Shown piece after piece: positions 1 to 7,938 of a stretch of 64,000 nucleotides of DNA; position 1 is the first letter of the stretch, and every line of letters starts with the position of its first letter. Under the pieces are notes generated by a model that saw only the letters and a list, made by a program, of their open reading frames with translations, did not search any database and had not been told where the DNA came from. Location of the stretch: positions 1-64,000 of the forward strand of contig NZ_JAPJZH010000010.1 of assembly GCF_027889715.1 (NCBI RefSeq), given 5' to 3'. This DNA is from Allohoeflea poritis. Lineage in GTDB: Bacteria; Pseudomonadota; Alphaproteobacteria; Rhizobiales; Rhizobiaceae. The translations under genes and the position numbers were made by a program.

Positions 1-61
1 ATGCACCGGAGACTGCGAGCATGGCCGCAGCGGAGCCGAGAAGAAGGCTCTTGATTTTCAT
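1..61 (-). CDS. Outer-membrane porin, 5' end only (rhizobial porin family)
   Basis: Reading leftward from an ATG at 61-59, the 20 visible codons give MKIKSLLLGSAAAMLAVSGA, a signal peptide of the kind that starts the abundant trimeric porins of Hyphomicrobiales. A strong ribosome binding site (GGAGG, 7 bases before the start) supports the start. The rest of the gene lies outside the window, so the family call rests on the signal peptide alone. The other possibility is an unrelated exported protein with a similar leader. Confidence 0.6.
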   Translation of the reverse strand, partial: MKIKSLLLGSAAAMLAVSGA

Positions 62-533
62 TTCTGACCTCCAGTCAATTTCCTTAAACGGTCTGGGCGT
101 TGGCTGCGAGGCAGCGTTCCCTGTCCCATCCCCAACTAAAAAGAAGATAAACGCCAATCCGTCCCTCTTCCGAGATTGAAGATACCGAACGGCTTACGCG
201 AAGCAACGGGGATTTTGGTTTCTGCGGGCCCCGCGGGGGAGGTTGGGGTGTTGCTGTTGCACAAAAGACACGATTTCGCTCACGAAGCCGCCCAAACCCT
301 TTACAGCCGTTAATAAATTTCACGGATTTCGGGCGAGAATCAACAGGAATCGCGGCCCTCAATCGCAACTGATCGACCGACGAATGGGCATTTTCTGAAA
401 TTGATTCGGGTTTGTGGACAGGCGCTTTGCTGTCCGCGCGGTTCGCTGTGTCATGAACAGGCGGGTGATTCACGCGCACACGCGCCCTGGCGTCCAGCAC
501 GTATCTGGGTAAACGGAAAATCCTGGCACGGGG
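62..533. other. Intergenic region between porin and tRNA-Ser
   Basis: About 470 bases without a convincing gene. It should hold the porin promoter and a long 5' leader, which is usual for abundant porins. A minus-strand open frame covering 84-500 has arginine- and proline-rich composition, no ribosome binding site and no recognisable domain, and is judged to be noise. I see no clear palindrome or terminator. Confidence 0.5.
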
Positions 534-623
534 TGGCGGAGAGGAAGGGATTCGAACCCTCGAGACGGTTTCCCGTCTACTCCCTTAGCAGGGGAGCGCC
601 TTCGACCACTCGGCCACCTCTCC
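534..623 (-). tRNA. tRNA-Ser(GCU)
   Basis: On the minus strand the 7-base acceptor arm GGAGAGG (623-617) pairs with CCTCTCC (544-538). The discriminator is G and CCA is genome-encoded at 536-534. The anticodon loop carries GCT, reading AGC/AGU serine codons. A long variable arm (pairing GACGG with CCGTC) and the T-loop GGTTCGAATCC identify a class II serine tRNA. Confidence 0.95.
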
Positions 624-669
624 GGCAAAGCCCGAATTAGCGATAGTTCCAATGCTGTGCAAGGATTTT

Positions 670-2457
670 TCATTTCCCTTGAGGATTTTTTGCCGGCAGC
701 ACAATCATATCCGCAGCCGAATCGTCGCTTGCATCGCCGGCAAGCGCCCGCATCGCCTGGTGCTGGCTCAGAAAGACCCGGCCGGTCAGTTGCTCCAGAA
801 AGTGCGACCGCTCCAGACGGTCCATGACCGGGCCCTTGATCTCGCTGAGGTTAAAAGTGACGCCGGTGTCATTCAGCCGTTCATTGATCGCTTCGAGCGA
901 TTCCAGCGCGCTCATGTCGATTTCGTTGACTGCCGGGCACATCAGGACGACATGTTCGAGATCCGGCCGCTGCGTCGCCTCGTCATAGATGCGGTCTTCC
1001 AGATAGCGCGCATTGGCGAAATAGAGGCTTTCATCAACGCGCAGCGTGAGGATACGCCTGTCGGTAATGACATCGTGGCGCAAAACGTTGCGATAATGCT
1101 CGGTACCCGGCACGCGTCCGACAATGGCCGTATGCGGCCTTGACGTGCGGTAGAGGTGAATGAGGATCGAGATCAGCACGCCAGCGGTCACGCCGAGTTC
1201 GACACCGAGGCCGAGCGTGATCAGGACCGTCGTGCAGACCGCGGCAAAATCAGCCTTCGAATATTTCCAGGCCTTCGGGAGAATCGAGAAGTCCACGAGC
1301 GACAATACCGCAACAATGATGGTCGCGCCGAGCGTCGCCTTGGGGAGAAAGAAAATCAGCGGCGTAAGGAAAAGTGCGGCGATTGCCAAACCGACGGCCG
1401 TATAGGCGCCGGCGGCCGGTGTTCGCGCGCCGGCGTCGAAATTGACGACCGACCGCGCGAACCCGCCGGTGACCGGATAGCCGCCTGAGAACGCCGCGCC
1501 GATATTGGCGGCGCCCAGTCCGATGAGTTCCTGGTCCGGATCAATCCGCTGACGCCGCTTGGCGGCCAGGGTCTGGGCGACGGAAACGGATTCGACGAAG
1601 CCGATCACCGAAATCAGGACGGCGGCCGCCGTGAGTTCGCCCCACAGCTGGGGCGAGAAGGATGGGAGTGTCAGCGGCGGAAGGCTTTGCGGGACACCGC
1701 CCACCGTTGCCACACCGCGATCCGCGAGACCGAAGGCCCAGACCGCCAGCGTGGACAACACAACGGCTGCGACCGGGCCGGCCTTGGCGATGACATCTGA
1801 CATGCGCGGTCCGAAACCGATACGCATCAGCAACGGTTTCAGACCTCTGCGTACCCAGAAAAGAAAAGCCGTTACGGTGAGGCCGATGGCCGCCGTGAAT
1901 ACATTGACCTGCGAAAGACTCTGCGCGATCGACACAAGCAGTTCGAATAGGTTGTGGCCCGACGCCTCGATGCCGAGAACGTGTTTGATCTGGCTGGCGG
2001 CGATGATGATGCCCGATGCGGTTATGAAACCGGCAATCACCGGATGCGACAGGAAATTGGCGAGAAACCCCAGCCGGAACACACCGAGCAGCAGCAGGAA
2101 GCCGCCGGACAGGAACGCCAGCGTCAGGGCGGCGGCGATGTATTGATCCGTTCCCGGCTCGGCGATCTGGCCGACGGCCGCGGCTGTCATCAGCGATACG
2201 ACGGCGACCGGCCCGACCGCCAGCGCACGGCTGGTACCGAAGACCGCGTAGAGGATAATCGGCGCGATCGAGGCGTAGATGCCCATCTGTGCAGGCAGGC
2301 CGGCGAGCAGCGCATAGGCGAGCGATTGCGGAATGAGCATGATCGTGACGACGACGGCGGCGACGAGGTCGTCCGCCAAGGCGTTCCGGTCGTAGGTACG
2401 ACCCCAGTCGAGAAGCGGGACATATCGCCGGATGCTTGAAGCGCTCGATCTTGCCAT
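670..2457 (-). CDS. SulP-family anion (sulfate/bicarbonate) permease with STAS domain
   Basis: 595-residue inner-membrane transporter. The N-terminal ~400 residues hold the SulP membrane core (for example the PQSLAYALLAGLPAQMGIYA stretch near the N-terminus), followed by a cytoplasmic STAS domain in the last ~150 residues. SulP proteins move sulfate, bicarbonate or related anions. ATG at 2457 is chosen because family members begin shortly before the RYVPLLDWGRTY segment; the frame stays open to 2511. It is the last gene of the minus-strand sulfide locus, 84 bases after the DUF442-SQR gene. A role in exporting or balancing the sulfite or sulfate produced by sulfide oxidation is inferred from context; bicarbonate transport is the alternative. 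Confidence 0.85.
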   Translation of the reverse strand: MARSSASSIRRYVPLLDWGRTYDRNALADDLVAAVVVTIMLIPQSLAYALLAGLPAQMGIYASIAPIILYAVFGTSRALAVGPVAVVSLMTAAAVGQIAEPGTDQYIAAALTLAFLSGGFLLLLGVFRLGFLANFLSHPVIAGFITASGIIIAASQIKHVLGIEASGHNLFELLVSIAQSLSQVNVFTAAIGLTVTAFLFWVRRGLKPLLMRIGFGPRMSDVIAKAGPVAAVVLSTLAVWAFGLADRGVATVGGVPQSLPPLTLPSFSPQLWGELTAAAVLISVIGFVESVSVAQTLAAKRRQRIDPDQELIGLGAANIGAAFSGGYPVTGGFARSVVNFDAGARTPAAGAYTAVGLAIAALFLTPLIFFLPKATLGATIIVAVLSLVDFSILPKAWKYSKADFAAVCTTVLITLGLGVELGVTAGVLISILIHLYRTSRPHTAIVGRVPGTEHYRNVLRHDVITDRRILTLRVDESLYFANARYLEDRIYDEATQRPDLEHVVLMCPAVNEIDMSALESLEAINERLNDTGVTFNLSEIKGPVMDRLERSHFLEQLTGRVFLSQHQAMRALAGDASDDSAADMIVLPAKNPQGK

Positions 2458-2541
2458 TCGATTTTCCACTGTCGCAAAACCGGCCCCACCGCCGCCGCCG
2501 GTTGGCGGCACCGGTCTCGTCCGGCGTCAATGGGCAGACGA

Positions 2542-4212
2542 TCAGCCGACCATTTCGGGCCTGGCCAGCCACTCCTTGCCGCGCAGCATTGCGCGCCAGT
2601 ACATTGGCGGCAGGATCTTTTCTTTCAGGAACCATGCCGCGCGGGTCGGCTTTTGCCCGTTGATCAGCCATGTCGGCATGCTTGGCAGCAGCTTGCCGCC
2701 GTAGCCGAACTCTGCAAGCACGATCTTGCCGCGTTCGACGGTGAGCGGGCAGGAGCCGTAGCCGTCATAGTGGGCCACGGAGCGGGCATGCCCCATATCG
2801 TGCAATATATTGTTGGCAACTGTCGGCGCCTGTTTGCGCGCCGCCGCGGCCGTTTTGGCGTTCGGCGCATTCATTACATCGCCGATCGACCAGATATTGT
2901 CGAAATGCTTGTGCCGCAGCGTGTTCTGGTCGACATCCACCCAGCCTGCGGCATCGGCGAGCGGGCTGACCCGAATGAAATCGGGTGCCGTCTGCGGCGG
3001 CACGACATGGATCATGTCGAATTCCAGCTCCTCCTGCCGCTCATTGCCGGTTTCGTCCGTGACCGCAAACCAGGCCTTTCGGGCAGGTCCGTCGATCCCG
3101 ACCAGCCGATGCCCGAACATCAGATCGGCGTGGTAGCGCTCCATGTAATCCATCAGCGCCGGTACATATTCCTTGACCCCGAACAGCACGTTGCCGGCGT
3201 TGCAGAACCTGATATCGATATTGTCGAGAACACCGGCGCGTCTCCAATGGTCCGCGGACAGATAAAGCGCCTTTTGCGGCGCACCGGCGCATTTGATCGG
3301 CATGGGCGGTTGGGTGAAAACGGCACGCCCGGCTTTCATTTCGCTGACCAGCTTCCACGTGTAGGGCGCAAGGTCGTAGCGGTAGTTCGAGGTCACGCCG
3401 TTCTTGCCGAGCGTCTCGACAAGGCCTTCGACCCCGTTCCAGTCAAGTTTGAGACCCGGCGCGACGATCAGCCGGCGGTATTTGACCACCCGGCAGCCGT
3501 CGAGGATGACGGCGTTGTTCTGCGGCTCGAAAGCCGAAACGGCGGCCTTGATCCAGTGAACATCGCGCGGGATCAGGGAAGCCATCGTCTTGGCGGTGGT
3601 CGAAGCATCGAAGATTCCGCCGCCGACCATTGTCCAGCCCGGCTGGTAGTAGTGGATGTCCGCCGGATCGATGATTGCGATATCGAGATCGCTGTCGCGG
3701 GCATGCAGGCTGGAAGCCACGGCAATGCCGGCGGCGCCGCCGCCGACGATGACGATGTCATGGCTCGCGTCGGCCGTATCGGTCGGTGTCCTGCCGCCAT
3801 TGGCGATCCTTCGGACAACGCCGGACATGTCGTATCCGGCCTTGCGGGTCGTCTCCAGTATTGAGGGCAGGGGCGTGCCGCGTGCACCCTGGTCGAGTGA
3901 CCACAGGGTCGCCGATCGGGTGCCCGTGCGGCAATAGGCCAGAGTCGGTTTCGGCAAGGACTGCATGGCTGCGCCGAAAGCCACGGCATCGCTGTCCTTC
4001 ACCCGGCCGGCCGTCACCGGGATATACTGGCACTCAAGGCCGGCCTTGGCCGCGGCATCGCTGATTTCCTTGAATGCCGGCTGGTCGGCGCCTTCGCCGT
4101 CCGGCCGATTGCAGATGATCGAGCGGAAACCCTGATTGGCGATGGCCGCAAGGTCGGCCGGGTGGATCTGTGGGCTGACCGCCAGGGTGGCGTTGATATT
4201 CTTGATGTCCAT
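2542..4212 (-). CDS. DUF442 (TIGR01244) phosphatase/rhodanese-like domain fused to sulfide:quinone oxidoreductase-like flavoprotein
   Basis: 556 residues in two parts. Residues ~1-110 are the DUF442/TIGR01244 domain with a P-loop C94-R-T-G-T-R99, a PTP/rhodanese-like thiol site. From ~residue 150 an FAD Rossmann fold (IVIVGGGAAGIAVASSL) begins an SQR-like flavoprotein that would oxidise sulfide to persulfide and pass electrons to quinone. The start follows AGGAGG at good spacing; an upstream ATG at 4248 lacks this. It lies 48 bases after the persulfide dioxygenase gene. The pairing of sulfide oxidation with a sulfur-transfer-like domain suggests it makes a persulfide acceptor for the dioxygenase. 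Family is clear; the function of the DUF442 part is inference. Confidence 0.88.
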   Translation of the reverse strand: MDIKNINATLAVSPQIHPADLAAIANQGFRSIICNRPDGEGADQPAFKEISDAAAKAGLECQYIPVTAGRVKDSDAVAFGAAMQSLPKPTLAYCRTGTRSATLWSLDQGARGTPLPSILETTRKAGYDMSGVVRRIANGGRTPTDTADASHDIVIVGGGAAGIAVASSLHARDSDLDIAIIDPADIHYYQPGWTMVGGGIFDASTTAKTMASLIPRDVHWIKAAVSAFEPQNNAVILDGCRVVKYRRLIVAPGLKLDWNGVEGLVETLGKNGVTSNYRYDLAPYTWKLVSEMKAGRAVFTQPPMPIKCAGAPQKALYLSADHWRRAGVLDNIDIRFCNAGNVLFGVKEYVPALMDYMERYHADLMFGHRLVGIDGPARKAWFAVTDETGNERQEELEFDMIHVVPPQTAPDFIRVSPLADAAGWVDVDQNTLRHKHFDNIWSIGDVMNAPNAKTAAAARKQAPTVANNILHDMGHARSVAHYDGYGSCPLTVERGKIVLAEFGYGGKLLPSMPTWLINGQKPTRAAWFLKEKILPPMYWRAMLRGKEWLARPEMVG

Positions 4213-4260
4213 TATGAATTCCTCCTGTGCCGCTGGCGGTCCGGGCATCTGCCGGACATG

Positions 4261-5142
4261 TCAGAGCGCGTTGACGGGCACTTTCAGCATCGGCCGGCCA
4301 TCATCGTCCTTTGGCACTTCGCCAGCGCGCATATTGACCTGCAACGACGGGATAATGAGTTTCGGCATGTCCAGCGTTGCATCGCGCTCGGTGCGGAACT
4401 TCACGAATTCCTCGCGGGACTTGCCGCCGCCGACATGGATATTGTTGGCCTTTTCCTCGCCCACGGTGGTCTCCCACTGGATATCCCGGCCGTTGGGTCC
4501 ATAGTCGTGGCACATGAACAGGCGTATTTCGTCCGGCAGGGCCAGGATCTTCTGGATCGATTCGTAAAGCGTTGCCGCATCGCCTCCGGGGAAGTCGGCG
4601 CGCGCCGAGCCGCCGTCCGGCATGAACAGCGTGTCGCCGACAAAGGCCGCATCGCCGATCACATGGGTCATGCAGGCGGGCGTATGGCCGGGCGTGTAGA
4701 TCGCGAAGGCACGCATCGTGCCGATGTCGTAGGAATCGCCATCCTTGAACAGCGCATCGAATTGTGAACCGTCGCGCTGGAATTCGGTTCCCTCGTTGAA
4801 AACTTTGCCGAAGGTGTTCTGCACCACCATGATCTGGTCGCCGATACCGATCTTACCGCCGAGTTTCTCCTGGATGTAGGGTGCGGCGGACAGATGGTCG
4901 GCATGCACATGCGACTCGATGATCCACTCCAATTGCAGGTCGTTCTGCCGGATATAGTCGATGATTTCGTCGGCATGCTCATAGGTGATGCGTCCGGCGG
5001 CGTAGTCGATGTCCATGACGGAATCGACAACCGCGCAGGACTTGCTGGCCGGATCCTTGACGATATAGCTGATCGTGTTGGTGGCGGGATCGAAGAAGGC
5101 CTTGACCTCCGGTTTGACCGACATGTTGACTTGGTAGGACAT
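4261..5142 (-). CDS. blh: MBL-fold persulfide dioxygenase (ETHE1/Blh type)
   Basis: 293 residues of metallo-beta-lactamase fold. The metal site H78-V-H80-A-D82-H83 and the later TPGHTPACMTHVIGD and FMCHDYGPNG stretches are those of ETHE1-like glutathione persulfide dioxygenases, which oxidise GSSH to sulfite and GSH with a mononuclear iron. The start at 5142 has an AGAGGAAG ribosome binding site; the frame upstream stays open only by chance over the transporter genes. It sits 41 bases after the transporter gene in the BigR locus. In Xylella and Agrobacterium the equivalent gene is called blh. Confidence 0.9.
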   Translation of the reverse strand: MSYQVNMSVKPEVKAFFDPATNTISYIVKDPASKSCAVVDSVMDIDYAAGRITYEHADEIIDYIRQNDLQLEWIIESHVHADHLSAAPYIQEKLGGKIGIGDQIMVVQNTFGKVFNEGTEFQRDGSQFDALFKDGDSYDIGTMRAFAIYTPGHTPACMTHVIGDAAFVGDTLFMPDGGSARADFPGGDAATLYESIQKILALPDEIRLFMCHDYGPNGRDIQWETTVGEEKANNIHVGGGKSREEFVKFRTERDATLDMPKLIIPSLQVNMRAGEVPKDDDGRPMLKVPVNAL

Positions 5143-5183
5143 GATATTCTTCCTCTTGCTGATGGACGGCCTGCGCTGGTGTC

Positions 5184-5618
5184 TCAGGCGCGTGCCGGCG
5201 GTGAAAGCGCATTCAGCGCAAAGCGGGTGAGGGCGATACCGGCGACCATTGCGCCGACGAACAGGACTGTGCTGCCATAACCAAGGCCAAGCGCCGGTAT
5301 GGCGCCGCCGGGGCAGAAGCCTGAAATGCCCCAGCCGATGCCGAAGATTGCCGAACCGGTGATCAGGCGCTGGTCGATCATCCGGTTGGCGGGCAGATAG
5401 TAGGCAGCTTCGAGCACGGGTTCGGCCCGAGCGCCGAATACCAGCCGGTAGCCGATCGCCGTGGTCACGAGCGCGCCGCCCATGACGAAGATGAGGCTGA
5501 GATCCCAGCTTCCTGCAAAATCGAAGAAATTGAGCACCTTGGCCGGGTTGGCCATTCCGGAAATTGCGATGCCGAGGCCGAAGATCATGCCGATCAGCAG
5601 TGCGATTGCGATACGCAT
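5184..5618 (-). CDS. pmpB: YeeE/YedE-type (DUF6691) sulfur-compound transporter, second half
   Basis: 144 residues with about four hydrophobic segments. Two YeeE/YedE signatures are present, SGMANPAKVLNFFD early and GFCPGGA late, the latter with the cysteine used to relay thiosulfate or sulfide-related species through YeeE-like channels. It starts 3 bases after the stop of the companion half-transporter, so translation is probably coupled. In bigR operons this pair is often named pmpA/pmpB. The direction and the exact substrate cannot be read from sequence. Confidence 0.85.
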   Translation of the reverse strand: MRIAIALLIGMIFGLGIAISGMANPAKVLNFFDFAGSWDLSLIFVMGGALVTTAIGYRLVFGARAEPVLEAAYYLPANRMIDQRLITGSAIFGIGWGISGFCPGGAIPALGLGYGSTVLFVGAMVAGIALTRFALNALSPPARA

Positions 5619-5621
5619 GAC

Positions 5622-6050
5622 TCAGATGCCTCCCAGGATGTGGCGGACGATGAAAACCGTGGCCGCTGTCGACGCCATGAAGACCAGCGTCGCAACGATC
5701 GAGCGCGGGGACAGACGCGCCATGCCACAAACGCCATGTCCGCTGGTGCAGCCCGAGCCCAGTGTGACGCCGATGCCGACGATCAGGCCGCCGGCAACCA
5801 AGGCCGTTGCCGATATCGGAACGGAAAAGGCGATATGTCCGCCGCTTGCCGTGAAGATCAGCGGCGCCAGAACAGAACCGGCGAGGAACGCAAGGCGCCA
5901 TCCCCAGTCCGCCGACAACGGCGGTATGATACCGGCCAGGATGCCCGTCATGCCGGCAATCCGGCCGTGAAAAGCCATCAGCAGGGTCGCGGCAAGCCCG
6001 ATAAGAATGCCGCCGGCCAGTGAAAGAAAGGGGGTGAACTCGGTTTCCAT
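5622..6050 (-). CDS. pmpA: YeeE/YedE-family sulfur-compound transporter, first half
   Basis: 142 residues, four or so membrane segments, with the YeeE/YedE signature ending GSGCTSGHGVCGMARLSPRS, whose cysteine is the conserved thiol of the family. ATG at 6050 is preceded by GGAGGG; an open frame runs on to 6155 but lacks a ribosome site. It is the first gene after the putative BigR operator and promoter at 6168-6210. It likely forms a two-chain channel with the next gene that handles sulfide or thiosulfate. Confidence 0.85.
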   Translation of the reverse strand: METEFTPFLSLAGGILIGLAATLLMAFHGRIAGMTGILAGIIPPLSADWGWRLAFLAGSVLAPLIFTASGGHIAFSVPISATALVAGGLIVGIGVTLGSGCTSGHGVCGMARLSPRSIVATLVFMASTAATVFIVRHILGGI

Positions 6051-6167
6051 TCTGTTTCCCTCCAGGAATTTTTGGGCCGCCCGGTTATTGGATGCTCCGG
6101 CCGGCCGTGCCCCGCCGGGCTGCGGTGATCGCGTAGATCGTGCCGGTTTTCCCACGGGGTTGGCTCT

Positions 6168-6196
6168 GATATATATGAGGGGAATCTAATATTCAA
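6168..6196 (-). promoter_or_regulatory. Candidate sigma70 promoter for pmpA-pmpB-blh-SQR-sulP
   Basis: On the minus strand TTGAAT (6196-6191) and TATATC (6173-6168) are separated by 17 bases, 4 of 6 consensus matches each. Transcription would start near 6160, about 110 bases before pmpA. The -35 box overlaps the right arm of the palindrome at 6187-6210, as expected for a repressed promoter. Confidence 0.5.
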
Positions 6197-6210
6197 TATT
6201 TAGAATATTA
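6187..6210. promoter_or_regulatory. Putative BigR operator (perfect AT-rich palindrome)
   Basis: TAATATTC (6187-6194) and GAATATTA (6203-6210) form a perfect 8-base inverted repeat with an 8-base spacer in a very AT-rich patch. BigR of Xylella and Agrobacterium is known to bind AT-rich palindromes in its own operon. Here the site lies between bigR and pmpA and covers the candidate -35 box. Assignment to BigR is inference from neighbourhood and composition. Confidence 0.65.
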
Positions 6211-6316
6211 AAATATGCAAAAATTACGCTGCATAACGCGGTGCCCTGACAGTCGCCCGGCCTTGGTCAATGAATTTAATGAAAACGCGACCTGCTGCGC
6301 CTGGGCGCGGCGTTGG

Positions 6317-6667
6317 TCAATCGATATTCTGTCGCACCGGTTTGCAAAACAGCTCGTACATTGTCTCGATAAGGGAAGACACTTCTTTATCAGCGATACT
6401 GTAATAGATCATCCTGCCGTCGCGCCGTGCCATTACAAGGCGATCGAATCGCAGCCGTGCAAGCTGCTGGGATACGGTGGCCTGCGGCATGGACAACATG
6501 CCTTCAAGGTCCGACACGGACTTTTCGCCTTCGGTCAGGATGCACAATATCAACAGGCGCGTTTCGTGGGACAGGGCCTTCAAGAGTTCACTTGCTTTGC
6601 GCGCCTGTTCCAGCAGCGTTTTCATTTCGTCCGGACTCATGTCCGGGTTCCATTTGGGAAGTGCCAT
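6317..6667 (-). CDS. bigR: BigR-like ArsR/SmtB-family persulfide-sensing repressor
   Basis: 116-residue winged-helix repressor of the ArsR family. With the start at 6667, its only two cysteines fall at positions 42 (ILC42ILTEG) and 108 (ELFC108KP), the same two positions that form the redox disulfide of Xylella BigR. The recognition helix region is SMPQATVSQQLARLR. Oxidation by sulfide-derived persulfide is known to release BigR from DNA and induce sulfide detoxification genes. It is the first gene of the locus and is separated from pmpA by 266 bases holding the palindrome. A longer open frame to 6868 is not used. Confidence 0.9.
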   Translation of the reverse strand: MALPKWNPDMSPDEMKTLLEQARKASELLKALSHETRLLILCILTEGEKSVSDLEGMLSMPQATVSQQLARLRFDRLVMARRDGRMIYYSIADKEVSSLIETMYELFCKPVRQNID

Positions 6668-6893
6668 GTCCCTGTCCGATTCAGCGCCTACGATCCGGCT
6701 CACATATATAGCATCGGATATGCTGAATCCAGACAACGGATATTCACGACAAGTCACGGAAAATACAGCTGTCCTTGTGGCGCGATCAGCCGCCCAAGGA
6801 ACGGGTGGCGACGCGGCGCGGCGAACCGGAGCGCCAGAACCGTTGATCGCGGCTGGAAGCTGCGCCATTTAATCCGCCAACCGGAGGAAGAAC

Positions 6894-7853
6894 ATGGGAT
6901 TGATGTTGAATGGCGCTTACCTGGCGCAGGATCCACAGCCCGATACCAGGGAAGACGGTGAGTTCCAGCGTACCAAAAGCACGATCCGCAACTGGATAAC
7001 CAGAAATGGCGCGGCGGGGCCGGCGGGTGAGGGCGGTTTTCGGCCTGAACCCGGACGTTATCATCTGTTTCTGGCTTGGAACTGCCCGTGGGCGCACAGG
7101 GCTTTGCTGGCGCGCCTTTTCAAGGGCCTGAACGACGACATCGGTGTCTCCTTTGCCGCACCGCGCCGCACCTCGGATGGCTGGGTCTTCGAGAAAGAAG
7201 GCGCGTTTGCCGAACCTCTGTTCGGCGCGGCGGCGCTCCATGAGATCTATGCCCGGGTTTCGCCGGCCTATACCGGCCGGGTGACCGTTCCGGTCCTGTG
7301 GGATCTCGAGCGCGGGGTGGCTGTCAGCAACGAGTCGGCCGATATCGTGCGTATGCTTGATCAGTCCTATGACAGCGGCATCCGTCTTTATCCGGATGAC
7401 CTTGCCGCCGAAATCGAGCGGTGGAACGAACGCATCTACAATACGGTCAATAACGGTGTCTATCGGGCCGGATTTGCCCGGACACAGGACGCCTATGGTC
7501 GTGCCGTTGTCGAAGTGTTCGACACCCTTGACGCGATCGAGCGGCAACTCGGCAAAACACGGTATCTGACAGGCGATATGTTCACCGAGGCGGACCTGCG
7601 CCTGTTTCCGACACTGGCGCGATTTGATGTGGCCTATCACTATGCCTTCAAATGCAATATCCGGCGCTTGCAGGACTATGGGAATCTCTGGGCCTATGCG
7701 CGCGAAATCTACCAGATGACGGGAGTTGCGGACACGGTCCGTTTTGATATCTACAAACAGGGGTACTTTTCGCCCAGTCCCCTGCGCAATCCGCTTGGTA
7801 TCGTCCCTGCCGGCCCTGAGGTCGATTGGTCAAGGCCTCACGGGCGAGGTTGA
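6894..7853 (+). CDS. Xi-class glutathione transferase (glutathionyl-hydroquinone reductase)
   Basis: 319 residues, typical of the YqjG/ECM4 family. The catalytic cysteine lies in AWNCPWAHRALL near residue 64, followed by an all-helical C-terminal domain. These enzymes use glutathione to strip glutathione from glutathionyl-hydroquinones in the cytoplasm. The start has GGAGGAAGA just upstream. It is transcribed away from bigR across a 226-base gap, so it may share regulation with the sulfide locus, which also handles glutathione persulfide; that link is inference. Confidence 0.9.
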   Translation: MGLMLNGAYLAQDPQPDTREDGEFQRTKSTIRNWITRNGAAGPAGEGGFRPEPGRYHLFLAWNCPWAHRALLARLFKGLNDDIGVSFAAPRRTSDGWVFEKEGAFAEPLFGAAALHEIYARVSPAYTGRVTVPVLWDLERGVAVSNESADIVRMLDQSYDSGIRLYPDDLAAEIERWNERIYNTVNNGVYRAGFARTQDAYGRAVVEVFDTLDAIERQLGKTRYLTGDMFTEADLRLFPTLARFDVAYHYAFKCNIRRLQDYGNLWAYAREIYQMTGVADTVRFDIYKQGYFSPSPLRNPLGIVPAGPEVDWSRPHGRG

Positions 7854-7938
7854 CGGTTGCCAACAGGCATGCCTCGTCTTGACTTCAAAGCAATGTGCCG
7901 TCACACCCTTGGGTTGGGGTTTCTAAATCGGGCGGTTG

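Noticed and set aside
84-500. Minus-strand frame of 138 codons beside the porin start
   Set aside because: No ribosome site, low-complexity arginine/proline composition, no domain; it covers the porin promoter region.
4261-5901. Single 546-residue protein covering Blh and the transporters
   Set aside because: Only the part from 5142 down is MBL-like; the upstream part is an out-of-frame reading of the transporter genes, and a ribosome site lies before 5142.
6710-6724. AGCAT-N5-ATGCT repeat before bigR as a BigR operator
   Set aside because: Short, not AT-rich, and unlike the 8+8 palindrome at 6187-6210; probably chance.
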